This document shows, piece by piece, positions 1 through 12,076 of a DNA stretch of 64,000 nt. Both the position numbers and the translations under genes were made by a program. Each line of letters starts with the position of its first letter. Within the stretch, counting starts at the first letter, position 1. The notes under the pieces were generated by a model, which ran no database searches, was not told the DNA's origin, and saw only the letters and a list, made by a program, of their open reading frames with translations. This stretch comes from Variovorax sp. HW608 (GTDB taxonomy: Bacteria > Pseudomonadota > Gammaproteobacteria > Burkholderiales > Burkholderiaceae_C): positions 5,854,229 to 5,918,228 of the forward strand of contig NZ_LT607803.1 of the NCBI RefSeq assembly GCF_900090195.1. The letters run 5' to 3'.

Positions 1-7
1 CGCCGCT

Positions 8-799
8 TCAGGCGGCCGGTTCGGCGACACCGCCGACGACATGGCTGAAGCCGCCGTCGACATAGGTGATCTCGGCGCTGACGCCGCTGGCAAGGTCGCT
101 CAGCAGGAAGGCAGCGACATTGCCGACTTCCTCGATGGTGACGTTGCGCCGAATAGGCGCCATCTTCGAGATCGCCGCCAGGAGCTTGCCGAAATCCTTG
201 ATGCCGCTGGCGGCCAGTGTCTTGATCGGACCGGCGCTGATGCCGTTGACGCGCATGCCCCTGGGGCCGAGCGATTCGGCGAGGTAGCGCACCGAGGCCT
301 CGAGCGAAGCCTTCGCGAGACCCATGGTGTTGTAGTTGGGCAGCGCGCGGATCGCGCCGAGGTAGGTCAGTGTCAGCAGCGCCGACTTGTCGTTGAGATA
401 GGGCAGGGCCGCCTTGGCCATCGCCGGGAAGCTGTAGGCGCTGATGTCGTGCGCGATCTTGAAGGATTCGCGCGACAGGCCGTCGAGGAAGTCGCCGGCA
501 ATCGCCTCGCGCGGCGCGAAGCCGATGCTGTGGACGAAGCCGTCGAACTTGGGCCAGGTCCGGGCCAGGTCGGCGAAGAGCTTGTCGATCTGCGCATCGT
601 CCGCAACGTCGCAGTCGAAGACCAGCTTCGAGCCGAATTCGGCCGCGAATTCGGTGATGCGGTCCTTGAACCGCTCGCCCACGTAGCTGAACGCCAGTTC
701 GGCGCCTTGCTCGTGGCAGGCCTTGGCGATGCCGTAGGCAATCGAGCGGTTGCTCAAGACGCCGGTGATCAGAAGTTTTTTGCCGGAAAGAAAACCCAT
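8..799 (-). CDS. fabI: Enoyl-[acyl-carrier-protein] reductase FabI
   Basis: NADH-dependent enoyl-ACP reductase, the last step of each fatty-acid elongation cycle in the cytoplasm. The 263-residue product (E. coli FabI has 262) carries the divergent SDR nucleotide loop [13 protein letters not shown] near residues 13-25, SIGFAP near 91-96, and the catalytic Tyr146, Tyr156 and Lys163, which fall at the same numbers as in E. coli FabI. The frame is open for 13 codons further upstream, but the ATG at 799 starts the canonical MGFLSGKK N-terminus, so I chose it. It is divergent from the yejA-like gene with only 37 bp between the start codons, so at least one promoter must lie inside the opposite reading frame or be very compact. 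All active-site residues are present. Confidence 0.96.
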   Translation of the reverse strand: MGFLSGKKLLITGVLSNRSIAYGIAKACHEQGAELAFSYVGERFKDRITEFAAEFGSKLVFDCDVADDAQIDKLFADLARTWPKFDGFVHSIGFAPREAIAGDFLDGLSRESFKIAHDISAYSFPAMAKAALPYLNDKSALLTLTYLGAIRALPNYNTMGLAKASLEASVRYLAESLGPRGMRVNGISAGPIKTLAASGIKDFGKLLAAISKMAPIRRNVTIEEVGNVAAFLLSDLASGVSAEITYVDGGFSHVVGGVAEPAA

Positions 800-836
800 G
801 GGACGACCTCGTGAAAATCTTGGGCAGAATTCTCGC

Positions 837-2651
837 ATGCGGCTTCTTTGGTGCTGGTGGCTGATGGCATGTGCGTTCCCCGCGTGGGCGGCGCACGGCT
901 ACGCGATGTGGGACGACCTCAAGTACCCGCCGGGCTTTGCGCATTTCGACTACGTCGACCCGGATGCGCCGAAGCGCGGCGAGCTGCGGCTCGTGAGCAA
1001 CCTGCGCTACTCCACCTTCGACAAGTACAACCCGTTCACGATCAAGGGCGCGCCGCCGGCCTACCTGGGCAGCCTGATGTTCGATTCGCTGCTGGCCGGG
1101 TCGATGGACGAGACCGCATCCGGCTACGGGCTGCTGGCGGAGGACGTCGTCGTGTCGCCCGACCGTCTCAGCGCCACCTTCAGGCTCCGGGCGGAGGCGC
1201 GCTTCCACGACGGAACGCCGGTCGAGGCCGCAGACGTCAAGCACAGCTACGACACGCTGATCGGCCCGTACGTGTCCCCGGGCTTCAAGACGCTGCTCGA
1301 GGACGTCGAAAGCGCCGAGGTGATCGATGCCCGCACCATCCGCTACAAGTTCAGGAAGGCCAACCGCGAGCTGCCCTTGATCGTCGGTGGCCTGCCGGTC
1401 TTCGGCCGGCGATGGGGCATGGAGAACGGCAAGGCCAAGCCTTTTGACCAGGTCGTGATGGACATCCCGATCGGGAGCGGCCCCTACAAGATCGGCCCGG
1501 TGCGCTTCGGCAAGGACATCACCTATGTGCGCGACCCGAACTACTGGGCGCGCGATCTCGGCGTGCGGCGCGGCATGAACAACTTCGACCGCATCACGAT
1601 CAAGATCTACAAGGACAACACCGCGCGCCTCGAGGCCCTGAAGGCGGGCGAGTTCGACATGATGAGCTTCTACTCGGCCGGCGACTGGGCACGCCGGGTC
1701 ACGGGCAAGCGCTTCGATTCGGGCGAGCTGGTCAAGCGCGAATTCGAGCACCGGCTGCCTTCCGGATTCCAGAGCTATGTGCTGAACAGCCGCCAGCCGC
1801 AGCTGCAGGACCCGCGCGTGCGAGAGGCGCTCGGCCTCGCGCTGGACTACGAGTGGATGAACCGCCAGATGTTCTACAACGGTTATCCGCGCGTGCGGGA
1901 TCTCTTCGGCAACACCGATTGCGCGGCCGAGGGCATGCCTTCGCCGGAGGAGCTCAAGCTGCTCGAGCGTTGGCGCGGCAAGGTGCCCGATGCGGTGTTC
2001 GGCCCGATGTACACGCCGCCCACGACCGATGGACCTGGCCAGTCGCTGCGCAACAACCTGCGGCGCGCGCGCGAACTGCTCAAGCAAGCCGGCTGGGAAT
2101 ACCGCGACGGCGCATTGCGCAACGCCGAGGGCGAGCCCATGGAGCTCGAATACCTCGACAGCAAGGAAGGCGGCGTGCGCACCGTCTCGCCGTGGATGCG
2201 CAATCTCGAAAAACTCGGCATCACGCTGAAGTTCGCCTCGGTCGACTTCGCGCTCTACCAGCAGCGGCTGGACAAGTTCGAGTTCGACGTCACGACGATC
2301 AACTTCCCCGGCACCCACAATCCCGGCCAGCAGTTGGCCGACATCTTCGGCAGCAAGGCCGCCAAGACCGAAAGCTCGGGCAACTACATGGGCGTGAGCA
2401 GTCCGGCGATCGATGCGCTGGTGACCGACATCGTGCGCGCCGAGACGAAGCAGGAGCTGCTTCCGGCCTGCCGCGCGCTGGACCGCGTGATCATGCACAG
2501 CCACTACCTGATCCCGCAATGGACACTGACGGCGCACCGCGTCGCCTACAACGCATGGCGGCTCGACTACAAGCCGCCGATGCCGCCGTATGCATCGGCC
2601 GAGGAGTGGATCATGACGACCTGGTGGGCCCGCGCGGGCGACCGGAGGTAG
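837..2651 (+). CDS. yejA: Periplasmic solute-binding protein of a YejABEF-type peptide ABC importer
   Basis: Family 5 extracellular solute-binding protein (604 aa), the periplasmic receptor of the importer encoded by the next three genes. The start at 837 was chosen because it opens a clean signal peptide (MRLLWCWW..., hydrophobic core, cleavage expected after AWA near residue 19); the open frame upstream adds no signal-like sequence. The mature part begins with the [20 protein letters not shown] region seen in YejA-type proteins and has the long C-terminal lobe of oligopeptide binders. It is followed after 6 nt by the YejB-like permease. By analogy with E. coli yejABEF, the substrates are peptides or peptide-nucleotide compounds such as microcin C; the true ligand here is not visible from sequence. 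Confidence 0.88.
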   Translation: MRLLWCWWLMACAFPAWAAHGYAMWDDLKYPPGFAHFDYVDPDAPKRGELRLVSNLRYSTFDKYNPFTIKGAPPAYLGSLMFDSLLAGSMDETASGYGLLAEDVVVSPDRLSATFRLRAEARFHDGTPVEAADVKHSYDTLIGPYVSPGFKTLLEDVESAEVIDARTIRYKFRKANRELPLIVGGLPVFGRRWGMENGKAKPFDQVVMDIPIGSGPYKIGPVRFGKDITYVRDPNYWARDLGVRRGMNNFDRITIKIYKDNTARLEALKAGEFDMMSFYSAGDWARRVTGKRFDSGELVKREFEHRLPSGFQSYVLNSRQPQLQDPRVREALGLALDYEWMNRQMFYNGYPRVRDLFGNTDCAAEGMPSPEELKLLERWRGKVPDAVFGPMYTPPTTDGPGQSLRNNLRRARELLKQAGWEYRDGALRNAEGEPMELEYLDSKEGGVRTVSPWMRNLEKLGITLKFASVDFALYQQRLDKFEFDVTTINFPGTHNPGQQLADIFGSKAAKTESSGNYMGVSSPAIDALVTDIVRAETKQELLPACRALDRVIMHSHYLIPQWTLTAHRVAYNAWRLDYKPPMPPYASAEEWIMTTWWARAGDRR

Positions 2652-2657
2652 ACGCAC

Positions 2658-3689
2658 ATGCTGGCCTACGTTCTGAAGCGGCTGCTGTTGTTCATCCCGA
2701 CCCTGCTCGGCGTGCTGCTGGTGACTTTCGTCGTCATCCAGTTCGTGCCCGGTGGTCCGGTCGAGCAGTACCTGGCCGAGGCGAGGGCGAACGTACGCGG
2801 CGGCGGCGTCGAATCGGGCGGCTCGAACTACCGCGGCAACCAGGGCGTCGACCCCAAGCGGCTGGCGGAGATCAAGGCGCTGTACGGCTTCGACAAGCCG
2901 GCGCACGAGCGGCTGTTCCAGATGCTCGGGCAGTTCGCGCGCTTCGATCTCGGCCGCAGCTTCTTCCAGAACAAGGATGTATGGACACTGATCCTCGAAA
3001 AGCTCCCGGTGTCCATCAGCCTCGGCCTCTGGACCTTCCTGATCAGCTATGGCGTCGCGGTGCCGCTGGGCGTGGCGAAAGCGGTCCGCGCCGGCACCCG
3101 GTTCGACCTGGTGACGACGCTGCTGATCCTCGTGGGCTATGCGATCCCCGGCTTCGTGCTCGGCGTGGCGCTGCTGGTGGTCTTCGGCGGGCAGTTCCAG
3201 TGGTTCCCGCTGCGCGGCCTGACCTCGGCCAACTGGGACGAGATGAACTGGGGCGCGCGCATCGTCGACTACCTCTGGCACATCACGCTGCCGGTGACCG
3301 CGATGGTGCTCGGCAGCTTCGCCGTGACCTCGATGCTGACCAAGAACGCTTTCCTGGAGGAGATCCGCAAGCAGTACGTCCTGACCGCGCGGGCCAAGGG
3401 CCTGGGCGAGCGGCAGGTGCTCTGGAAGCACGTCTTCCGCAATGCGCTGATCCCGATCGTGACCGGGCTGCCGGCCGCGTTCATCGGCGCCTTCTTCGCC
3501 GGATCGCTGCTGATCGAGACGCTGTTCTCGCTCGACGGCCTTGGCCTCTTGGGTTACGAGAGCGTGATCCGGCGCGACTATCCGGTGGTGCTCGGCACGC
3601 TCTACCTCTTCACGCTGATCGGCCTCCTGACCAAGCTCATCTCCGATCTTTGCTACGTATGGGTCGACCCGAGGGTGAAGTTTGACTAG
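2658..3689 (+). CDS. yejB: YejB-like ABC transporter inner-membrane permease
   Basis: First of two transmembrane subunits of the peptide importer (343 aa). An N-terminal membrane segment (LAYVLKRLLLFIPTLLGVLLVTFVVIQFVPGG as a region, about residues 2-33) has the usual DppB/OppB/YejB start. A periplasmic loop and five further hydrophobic segments follow. The cytoplasmic EAA-type coupling loop is visible at LTARAKGLGERQVLWKHVFRNA (about residues 243-264 by eye). The gene sits 6 nt after yejA, and its TAG stop overlaps the TTG start of the yejE-like gene, so the units are translationally coupled. Length and topology match the family, with no sign of damage. Confidence 0.92.
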   Translation: MLAYVLKRLLLFIPTLLGVLLVTFVVIQFVPGGPVEQYLAEARANVRGGGVESGGSNYRGNQGVDPKRLAEIKALYGFDKPAHERLFQMLGQFARFDLGRSFFQNKDVWTLILEKLPVSISLGLWTFLISYGVAVPLGVAKAVRAGTRFDLVTTLLILVGYAIPGFVLGVALLVVFGGQFQWFPLRGLTSANWDEMNWGARIVDYLWHITLPVTAMVLGSFAVTSMLTKNAFLEEIRKQYVLTARAKGLGERQVLWKHVFRNALIPIVTGLPAAFIGAFFAGSLLIETLFSLDGLGLLGYESVIRRDYPVVLGTLYLFTLIGLLTKLISDLCYVWVDPRVKFD

Positions 3690-4730
3690 CGCGCCGTCCC
3701 GCCCGTCCGTGTCGCTGAGCCCGGGACGCCGCGCGTGGATGCGCTTCAAGCGCAACCGCCTGGGCTTCTGGAGCCTGGTGATCTTCGCCGCCATGGTGGT
3801 CCTCAGCCTCTTCGCGGAAGTGCTGTCGACCGACCGCCCGCTGGTGATGCGCTACGAGGGCCAGCTCTATTTCCCCGTGCTTCGCGACTATTCCGAGAAG
3901 ACCTTCGGCGGCGACTTCGAGACGCCGACCGACTATCTCGACCCGTTCATCCGCGAGCGCATCACGAAGGGCGGCAACTGGGCGATCTACGCGCCCAACA
4001 CCTATGGGCCGAAGACGCTCAACTACTTCGCGAAGTCGCCCAGCCCGGCAGCGCCGACCCGCGACAACTGGCTCGGCACCGACGATCGCGGGCGCGACCT
4101 GCTGGCGCAACTGATCTACGGCTTCCGGGTGAGCGTGCTGTTCGGCCTGGCGCTGACCGCCATCGGCACGGTGCTCGGCGTGGCCGCCGGCGCGGTGCAG
4201 GGCTATTTCGCCGGCAAGGTCGATCTGGCCTTCCAGCGCTTCATCGAGATCTGGGGCTCGATGCCCGAGCTCTATCTGCTGATCATCTTCAGCGCGGTGT
4301 TCGCACCCAGCGTGGCGCTGCTGCTGATCCTGCTGAGCCTGTTCGGATGGATGGGCCTCTCGGACTACGTGCGCGCCGAGTTCCTGCGCAACCGGCAGAT
4401 GGACTACGTGCGCGCCGCCCGCGCGCTGGGTGTCGGCAATCTGCAGATCATGTGGCGGCACATCCTGCCCAACAGCATGACGCCGGTCGTCACCTTCCTG
4501 CCGTTCCGCATGAGCGCGGCCATCCTGGCGCTGACCTCGCTCGATTTCCTCGGGCTCGGCGTGCCGCCGGGAACGCCGTCGCTCGGGGAACTCCTGAACC
4601 AGGGCAAGGCGAACATCGATGCGTGGTGGATCTCGATTTCGACCTTCGGCGTGCTGGTGCTGACGCTGATGCTGCTCACCTTCATGGGCGATGCCTTGCG
4701 CGACGCCCTCGATCCGCGGAAGGCCGACCG

Positions 4731-4734
<4 letters not shown>
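3682..4734 (+). CDS. yejE: YejE-like ABC transporter inner-membrane permease
   Basis: Second transmembrane subunit of the peptide importer (350 aa). A TTG start at 3682 overlaps the end of yejB by 8 nt and gives MTSAPSRPSVSLSPGRRAWMRFKRNRLGF, the normal YejE/DppC-type cytoplasmic leader before the first membrane segment. A large periplasmic domain follows (about residues 50-130, including GTDDRGRDLLAQLIYGFR), then the core permease with the coupling loop YVRAARALGVGNLQIMWRHI. The yejF-like gene starts 4 nt before the end of this one (ATGA overlap). An ATG 57 nt downstream is possible but would cut off the conserved leader. Confidence 0.91.
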
Positions 4735-6353
<1,619 letters not shown>

Positions 6354-6452
6354 GAGGATCCGAAGCGCGAATGTCGCCGATCAGCCAGTGATCCCATGCG
6401 CCGGGCGCGCCCATTAACGAGTGGAAACCGCTATTTCGTAACGCATTTGGCA

Positions 6453-6458
6453 TATAAT
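6453..6458 (+). promoter_or_regulatory. Likely -10 box of the rimP-nusA-infB promoter
   Basis: A perfect TATAAT lies 131 nt upstream of the rimP GTG. The -35 position (around 6430-6435) is a poor match to TTGACA. Transcription would begin near 6465, about 10 nt before the hairpin at 6474-6503. The -10 assignment is inference from consensus only. Confidence 0.5.
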
Positions 6459-6473
6459 CCAAAGCTCACGACC

Positions 6474-6503
6474 AAACGGGCGGGTACCAACCGCCCGTTT
6501 TTT
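6474..6503 (+). terminator. Intrinsic-terminator hairpin in the rimP leader
   Basis: CGGGCGG (6477-6483) pairs with CCGCCCG (6491-6497) around a 7-nt loop. Flanking A-T pairs extend the stem, and it is followed by six T. It has full Rho-independent form. It sits downstream of the only good -10 box and upstream of rimP, so it may attenuate the nusA-infB operon rather than merely end yejF transcription. Confidence 0.7.
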
Positions 6504-6588
6504 ATTGGTCGATGCATTTCGGTGCGGCTCATGCGGGGCGGGCAGCACCGGCAGGGCAAAAAAACATTTCAAGGGCGCATACAGACAC

Positions 6589-7212
6589 GTGGCATTGCAG
6601 CAGACAGTGGAAACAACCGTGGCCGGACTCGGCTACGACCTGGTCGAGATCGAGCGCTCGGCCGGTGGATTGCTGCGCGTCACGATTGATTTGCCGTGGA
6701 ATGGCCCCAACTCAGTGGGTGCGTCAAGCGCGGCGCCCGAGCCTTTCGTGACGGTCGAGGATTGCGAAAAAGTCACTCGGCAGTTGCAGTTCGCGCTCGA
6801 GGTGGATGGGGTCGACTACAAGCGGCTCGAGGTGTCCTCCCCGGGTATTGACCGTCCGTTGCGCAATGAGCAGGATTTCGAGCGTTTTGTCGGCGAGGTG
6901 ATCGACATCACGCTCAAGGCGCCGATGGGCGCCGCTGCGGGTGGGCAGGTGGCAGCCAACCGCAAGAAGTTTCGCGGCACGCTGGAGCGTGTCGCAGGCG
7001 CGGACGGTTCGCATGCTTGGCAGATCGTCTGGAGCCAGGAGCCAGAAGGCAGGCCGGCGCCCAAGCCTGGCCAGAAAGTCAGCAAGAAGCGCGCGCCCGC
7101 CCCGTTGCAGGCGCTCGGTTTTGCCTTGGACGAGTTGCGCGAGGCGCGGCTCGCGCCAATTGTGGATTTCAAGGGGCGCAGGCCCAAACCCGGCACGTTG
7201 GTGTCGGACTGA
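6589..7212 (+). CDS. rimP: Ribosome maturation factor RimP
   Basis: Cytoplasmic factor needed for maturation of the 30S subunit. The GTG start at 6589 yields a 207-residue protein beginning [24 protein letters not shown], the canonical RimP N-terminus; in-frame sequence further upstream belongs to the leader. The RimP_N alpha/beta domain covers about residues 1-100, with the conserved [12 protein letters not shown] segment, followed by the SH3-like C-terminal domain ending in IVDFKGRR. The central linker is longer than in E. coli (about 150 aa total there), with basic insertions such as [14 protein letters not shown], as is usual in Burkholderiales. It is followed by nusA after 17 nt in the classic rimP-nusA-infB operon. 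Confidence 0.93.
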   Translation: MALQQTVETTVAGLGYDLVEIERSAGGLLRVTIDLPWNGPNSVGASSAAPEPFVTVEDCEKVTRQLQFALEVDGVDYKRLEVSSPGIDRPLRNEQDFERFVGEVIDITLKAPMGAAAGGQVAANRKKFRGTLERVAGADGSHAWQIVWSQEPEGRPAPKPGQKVSKKRAPAPLQALGFALDELREARLAPIVDFKGRRPKPGTLVSD

Positions 7213-7229
7213 ACGAGGAGATTGGTGGC

Positions 7230-8714
7230 ATGAATCGCGAAATGTTGATGTTGGTGGATGCGATCTCGCGCGAGAAGAACGTCGAGCGCGACGTCGTCTT
7301 CGGCGCCGTCGAATCCGCCCTTGCGCAAGCGACCAAGAAGCTCTATCCGGGTGAGGTGGACATTCGTGTGGCGATCGACCGCGAAAGCGGCGACTACGAG
7401 ACCTTCCGCCGCTGGCACGTGGTGCCCGACGAGGCCGGCCTGCAAATGCCCGACCAGGAAATCCTGCTCTTCGAAGCCAAGGAAGAGATGCCGGACATCG
7501 AGATCGACGAGTACATCGAAGAGTCCGTCGAGTCCATGCCGATCGGCCGCATCGGCGCGATGGCTGCCAAGCAGGTGATCCTGCAGAAGATCCGCGACGC
7601 GGAGCGCGAGATGCTGCTCAACGACTTCATGTCGCGCGGCGAGAAGATCTTCACCGGCACCGTCAAGCGCCTGGACAAGGGCGACATCATCGTCGAGGCC
7701 GGCCGTGTCGAAGGCCGTCTGCGCCGCAGCGAAATGATCGCCAAGGAAAACCTGCGCAACGGCGACCGCGTGCGCGCCATGATCATGGAGGTCGACCTCA
7801 CCCTGCGCGGCGCGCCGATCATCCTGTCGCGTGCGGCGCCCGAGTTCATGATCGAGTTGTTCCGCCAGGAAGTGCCGGAGATCGAACAGGGCCTGCTCGA
7901 GATCAAGAGCTGCGCCCGCGATCCCGGCTCGCGCGCCAAGATCGCCGTGCTGTCGCACGACAAGCGTGTCGACCCGATCGGCACCTGCGTCGGCGTGCGT
8001 GGCACGCGCGTGAATGCGGTCACCAATGAACTCGCCGGCGAGCGCGTCGATATCGTGCTCTGGAGCGAGGACCCGGCCCAGTTCGTGATCGGCGCGCTGG
8101 CGCCGGCCAACGTGACCTCGATCGTCGTCGACGAGGAAAAGCATGCGATGGACGTGGTGGTCGACGAGGAGAACCTCGCGATCGCGATCGGCCGCGGCGG
8201 CCAGAACGTGAGGCTCGCCTCCGACCTGACCGGCTGGAAGATCAACATCATGGACGCCAACGAATCGGCCCAGAAGCAGGCGACCGAGACCGACGCGAGC
8301 CGCAAGCTTTTCATGGAAAAGCTCGATGTGGACGAGGAAATCGCGGACATCCTGATCTCCGAAGGCTTCACCAGCCTGGAGGAAGTGGCTTACGTGCCGA
8401 TCTCGGAAATGCTCGAGATCGAGGCTTTCGACGAGGATACGGTCAACGAACTGCGTTCGCGCGCCAAGGATGCGCTGCTGACCCTGGAAATCGCCCGTGA
8501 AGAAAACGTCGAGAGCGTTTCCCAGGACCTGCGGGACCTCGCCGGGCTCGACCCGGCGCTCATTCCGAAGCTGGCCGAGGCGGGTGTGCACACCCGTGAC
8601 GACCTGGCCGACCTCGCGGTCGATGAACTCACCGAGATCACCGGCCAGAGCGCCGATGACGCCAAGAACCTCATCTTGAAGGCCCGCGAACACTGGTTCG
8701 CCGGCCAAGAGTGA
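7230..8714 (+). CDS. nusA: Transcription termination/antitermination protein NusA
   Basis: RNA-polymerase-associated elongation factor that modulates pausing, termination and antitermination. It has 494 residues, matching E. coli NusA (495). Domains in order: N-terminal RNAP-binding domain ([20 protein letters not shown]...), S1 domain ([20 protein letters not shown], about 135-200), KH1, KH2 ([17 protein letters not shown], about 320-340), and two acidic C-terminal repeats that bind the alpha subunit CTD. The ATG at 7230 follows AACGAGGAG, a strong Shine-Dalgarno. It lies between rimP and infB. NusA is known to autoregulate this operon in enterobacteria; the hairpin in the leader would be a natural target, which is inference. 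Confidence 0.96.
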   Translation: MNREMLMLVDAISREKNVERDVVFGAVESALAQATKKLYPGEVDIRVAIDRESGDYETFRRWHVVPDEAGLQMPDQEILLFEAKEEMPDIEIDEYIEESVESMPIGRIGAMAAKQVILQKIRDAEREMLLNDFMSRGEKIFTGTVKRLDKGDIIVEAGRVEGRLRRSEMIAKENLRNGDRVRAMIMEVDLTLRGAPIILSRAAPEFMIELFRQEVPEIEQGLLEIKSCARDPGSRAKIAVLSHDKRVDPIGTCVGVRGTRVNAVTNELAGERVDIVLWSEDPAQFVIGALAPANVTSIVVDEEKHAMDVVVDEENLAIAIGRGGQNVRLASDLTGWKINIMDANESAQKQATETDASRKLFMEKLDVDEEIADILISEGFTSLEEVAYVPISEMLEIEAFDEDTVNELRSRAKDALLTLEIAREENVESVSQDLRDLAGLDPALIPKLAEAGVHTRDDLADLAVDELTEITGQSADDAKNLILKAREHWFAGQE

Positions 8715-8738
8715 TGGTCATGGAGGCACGAAACGAAT

Positions 8739-11678
8739 ATGTCCAGTACCACTGTCGCCGAGTTCGCCAACGAGCTCAAGAAGACTCCCGAAATCCTGCT
8801 TGACCAGCTCAAGAGCGCGGGCGTGCCCAAGGTCGCCGCAACGGATGCGCTCACCGAGGCGGACAAGCAACGCTTGCTCGGCTTCCTGAAGGCCAGCCAC
8901 GGCACGGTCGAGCCGGAGCGCAAGAAGATCACGCTCACGAAGAAATCGACCAGCGAGATCAAGCAGGCGGACGCGACGGGTCGCGCCCGGACCATCCAGG
9001 TCGAAGTGCGCAAGAAGCGCACCTTCATCCAGCGCGACGACGGTCACCCGGCGGCCGCCGAAGCCGCTGCCCCGCAGGTCGAGACCCGGGCGGCTGCTGC
9101 AGCGCCCGCCGCCCCCGGTATCGACGAAGCCGAACTCGCTCGCCGCGAGGAAGAGGCGCGTCGCCAGGCCGAATTGATCCGCCGCCAGGAAGAAGAGCTC
9201 GCAGAGAAGCGCCGCCTGCGCGAAGAAGCCGAGGCGCGCGAGCGCGCCCGCGCCGAGGAAGCCGAACGCGCGGAACAGGAAGCCAAGGCGGCTGCCGCCC
9301 AGAAGAAGGCCGCGGAAGCCGCTGCTGCGGCGGCCGTCACCGCGGGTGGCCCCGAAGCGGTCGAGGAAGCGCCGGCAGAGTCGGATCGCAAGGCTGCGGA
9401 ACCCGCCCCGGTGCAAGTCAAGGAAGATGCCAAGGCCAAGGCTGCCGCCGAGTCGAAGGCGCGCGCCGAGGAAGAGGCTGCACGCGCCCGGGATCTCGAC
9501 GAGCGTCGCCGCAAGGCGCTGGCTGAAGCCGAGGCCATCCGCGCGATGCTGAACGCGCCGGCGCGCGTGCTGGTGCCGAAGGCGCCCGAAAAGCCCGCCG
9601 CCGCGCAAGCCAAGGCAGGGGTCAAGGGCACGCTGCACAAGCCGACCGCGCCTGCCGCCCGTACGGGTGCGCCGGCCGCGGCGGCGGGCGCACCGGCGCC
9701 TGCCGCCCCCGCGGGTGCTGCCGGAGCCGGCAAGGAAGTGAAGTCCGCCAAGCTCTCGTCGAGCTGGGCCGGTGACACAGCCAAGAAGAAGGAAATCAAG
9801 ACCCGTGGCGACGCCAGCGGTGGCGTCGGACGCGGCAACTGGCGCGGTGGCCCGCGCGGCCGGCGCGGCAACGACCGCAACGGCATCGAGGAACGTGCGC
9901 CGGCGCCGCCGGTCGAGGCACGGGTGCTCGAAGTGCACGTGCCCGAGACCATCACGGTCGCCGAGCTCGCGCACAAGATGTCCATCAAGGCGTCGGAAGT
10001 CATCAAGCAGTTGATGAAGCTCGGCCAGATGGCGACCATCAACCAGTCGCTGGACCAGGACACCGCGATGATCATCGTGGAGGAAATGGGCCACAACGCC
10101 GTGGTTGCGGCGCTGGACGATCCCGAAGCCTTCACCGACGAGGACGTGTCGGCACAACAGGCCGAGGCGCTGCCGCGCGCACCGGTCGTGACCGTGATGG
10201 GCCACGTCGACCACGGCAAGACCTCGCTGCTGGACTACATCCGCCGCACCAAGGTCGCCGCGGGCGAAGCCGGTGGCATCACGCAGCACATCGGTGCCTA
10301 TCACGTGCAGACGGATCGCGGCATGGTCTCGTTCCTGGATACCCCGGGCCACGAGGCGTTCACCGCCATGCGTGCGCGCGGCGCCCAGGCGACCGACATC
10401 GTGATCCTGGTGGTCGCCGCGGACGACGGCGTCATGCCGCAGACCAAGGAAGCCATCAAGCACGCGAAGGCCGCCAAGGTGCCGATCGTGGTGGCGATCA
10501 ACAAGATCGACAAGCCCGATGCCAACCTCGACCGCGTCAAGCAGGAACTGGTGGCCGAGGAAGTCGTGCCCGAAGAGTACGGCGGCGACACGCCGTTCGT
10601 GCCCGTGTCCGCCAAGACGGGGCAGGGCGTGGACGACCTGCTCGAGCAGGTCCTGCTCCAGGCTGAAATCCTGGAACTCAAGGCGCCGGTGGATGCCGCC
10701 GCCAAGGGTCTGGTCATCGAAGCGCAGCTCGACAAGGGCCGCGGTCCGGTGGCGACGGTGCTGGTGCAGTCCGGTACGTTGAAGACCGGCGACGTGGTGC
10801 TCGCGGGTTCGACCTACGGGCGCGTTCGCGCCATGATCGACGAGGACGGCAAGCCCGTGAAGACCGCCGGCCCGTCGATCCCCGTCGAAATCCAGGGCCT
10901 GACGGAAGTGCCGCAAGCCGGCGACGAGTTCATGGTGATGGGCGACGAGCGCCGCGCGCGCGAGATCGCGACCTATCGCGCGGGCAAGTTCCGCAACACC
11001 AAGCTCGCGAAGCAGCAGGCGGCCAAGCTGGAGAACATGTTCGCGGACATGACCGCCGGCGAAGTCAAGACGGTGCCGATCATCATCAAGGCCGACGTCC
11101 AGGGCTCGCAGGAAGCGCTCGCGCAATCCCTGCTCAAGCTCTCGAACGAAGAGGTCAAGGTGCAGGTCGTGTATGCCGCCGTGGGTGGCATCAGCGAATC
11201 GGACATCAACCTCGCGATCGCTTCCAAGGCGATGGTCATCGGCTTCAACGTGCGTGCCGATGCCGGCGCGCGCAAGCACGCCGAAGGCAACAACATCGAG
11301 ATCCACTACTACAGCATCATCTACGACGCGGTGGACGACCTGAAGACGGCGATGGCCGGCATGCTGGCTCCGGAGCGGCGCGAAGAGGTCATCGGTTCGG
11401 CCGAGATCCGCACCGTGTTCGTGGCGTCCAAGATCGGTACGGTTGCGGGCTGTATGGTCACCTCGGGTTCGGTCAACCGCAACGCGCATTTCCGCCTGTT
11501 GCGCGACAACGTGGTGATCTACACCGGCGAGCTGGAATCGCTCAAGCGCATGAAGGACGATGTGCGCGAAGTGCGCGAAGGCTTCGAGTGCGGTATCAAG
11601 CTCAAGAACTACAACGACATCAAGGAAGGTGATCAGCTGGAGTTCTTCGAGATCAAGGAGATCGCGCGTACGTTGTAA
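8739..11678 (+). CDS. infB: Translation initiation factor IF-2
   Basis: GTPase that brings fMet-tRNA to the 30S subunit (979 aa). The N-terminal IF2_N helical region starts at [17 protein letters not shown] long, charged Ala/Glu/Arg-rich linker fills about residues 100-390 and contains several internal ATG/GTG codons that could give shorter isoforms, as known for E. coli IF-2. The GTPase domain has GHVDHGKT (about 487-494), [12 protein letters not shown] and SAKTG. Domains II-IV follow, including the C2 fMet-tRNA-binding part at the end. It is larger than E. coli IF-2 (890 aa) because of the linker. It starts 24 nt after nusA, and rbfA follows after 24 nt. Confidence 0.97.
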   Translation: MSSTTVAEFANELKKTPEILLDQLKSAGVPKVAATDALTEADKQRLLGFLKASHGTVEPERKKITLTKKSTSEIKQADATGRARTIQVEVRKKRTFIQRDDGHPAAAEAAAPQVETRAAAAAPAAPGIDEAELARREEEARRQAELIRRQEEELAEKRRLREEAEARERARAEEAERAEQEAKAAAAQKKAAEAAAAAAVTAGGPEAVEEAPAESDRKAAEPAPVQVKEDAKAKAAAESKARAEEEAARARDLDERRRKALAEAEAIRAMLNAPARVLVPKAPEKPAAAQAKAGVKGTLHKPTAPAARTGAPAAAAGAPAPAAPAGAAGAGKEVKSAKLSSSWAGDTAKKKEIKTRGDASGGVGRGNWRGGPRGRRGNDRNGIEERAPAPPVEARVLEVHVPETITVAELAHKMSIKASEVIKQLMKLGQMATINQSLDQDTAMIIVEEMGHNAVVAALDDPEAFTDEDVSAQQAEALPRAPVVTVMGHVDHGKTSLLDYIRRTKVAAGEAGGITQHIGAYHVQTDRGMVSFLDTPGHEAFTAMRARGAQATDIVILVVAADDGVMPQTKEAIKHAKAAKVPIVVAINKIDKPDANLDRVKQELVAEEVVPEEYGGDTPFVPVSAKTGQGVDDLLEQVLLQAEILELKAPVDAAAKGLVIEAQLDKGRGPVATVLVQSGTLKTGDVVLAGSTYGRVRAMIDEDGKPVKTAGPSIPVEIQGLTEVPQAGDEFMVMGDERRAREIATYRAGKFRNTKLAKQQAAKLENMFADMTAGEVKTVPIIIKADVQGSQEALAQSLLKLSNEEVKVQVVYAAVGGISESDINLAIASKAMVIGFNVRADAGARKHAEGNNIEIHYYSIIYDAVDDLKTAMAGMLAPERREEVIGSAEIRTVFVASKIGTVAGCMVTSGSVNRNAHFRLLRDNVVIYTGELESLKRMKDDVREVREGFECGIKLKNYNDIKEGDQLEFFEIKEIARTL

Positions 11679-11702
11679 GGTGCGACGCTTGCGATTGTTC
11701 AA

Positions 11703-12074
11703 ATGCCGAAGAGAAAAGCCGCAACCCCCAACCGCGCCTTCAAGGTCGCCGATCAGATCCAGCGCGATCTGACGGAGCTGATCGCGCGCGAGTTGAAGGA
11801 CCCGCGGGTCGGCATGGTGACGATCCAGGCCGTCGAGGTCACGCCCGACTACGCGCACGCGAAGGTCTTCTTCAGCCTGCTCGTGGGCGATCCGGTGGAG
11901 ACGACCGAGGCGCTGAACCAGGCGGCGGGCTTCCTGCGCAACGGCCTGTTCAAGCGTCTGCACATCCACACGGTGCCGACGCTTCACTTCCAGTTCGATC
12001 GCACGACCGAGCGCGCCGCCGACATGAATGCGCTGATCGCGCAGGCCGTCGCTTCCCGTTCCAAAGACGACTGA
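11703..12074 (+). CDS. rbfA: 30S ribosome-binding factor RbfA
   Basis: Small KH-fold protein (123 aa) that binds immature 30S subunits during late 16S rRNA processing. Typical features are the basic start [19 protein letters not shown], the helix-strand pattern through [36 protein letters not shown], and the C-terminal [20 protein letters not shown] block. It lies between infB and truB, 2 nt before the truB start, as in most proteobacteria. Confidence 0.95.
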   Translation: MPKRKAATPNRAFKVADQIQRDLTELIARELKDPRVGMVTIQAVEVTPDYAHAKVFFSLLVGDPVETTEALNQAAGFLRNGLFKRLHIHTVPTLHFQFDRTTERAADMNALIAQAVASRSKDD

Positions 12075-12076
12075 AG

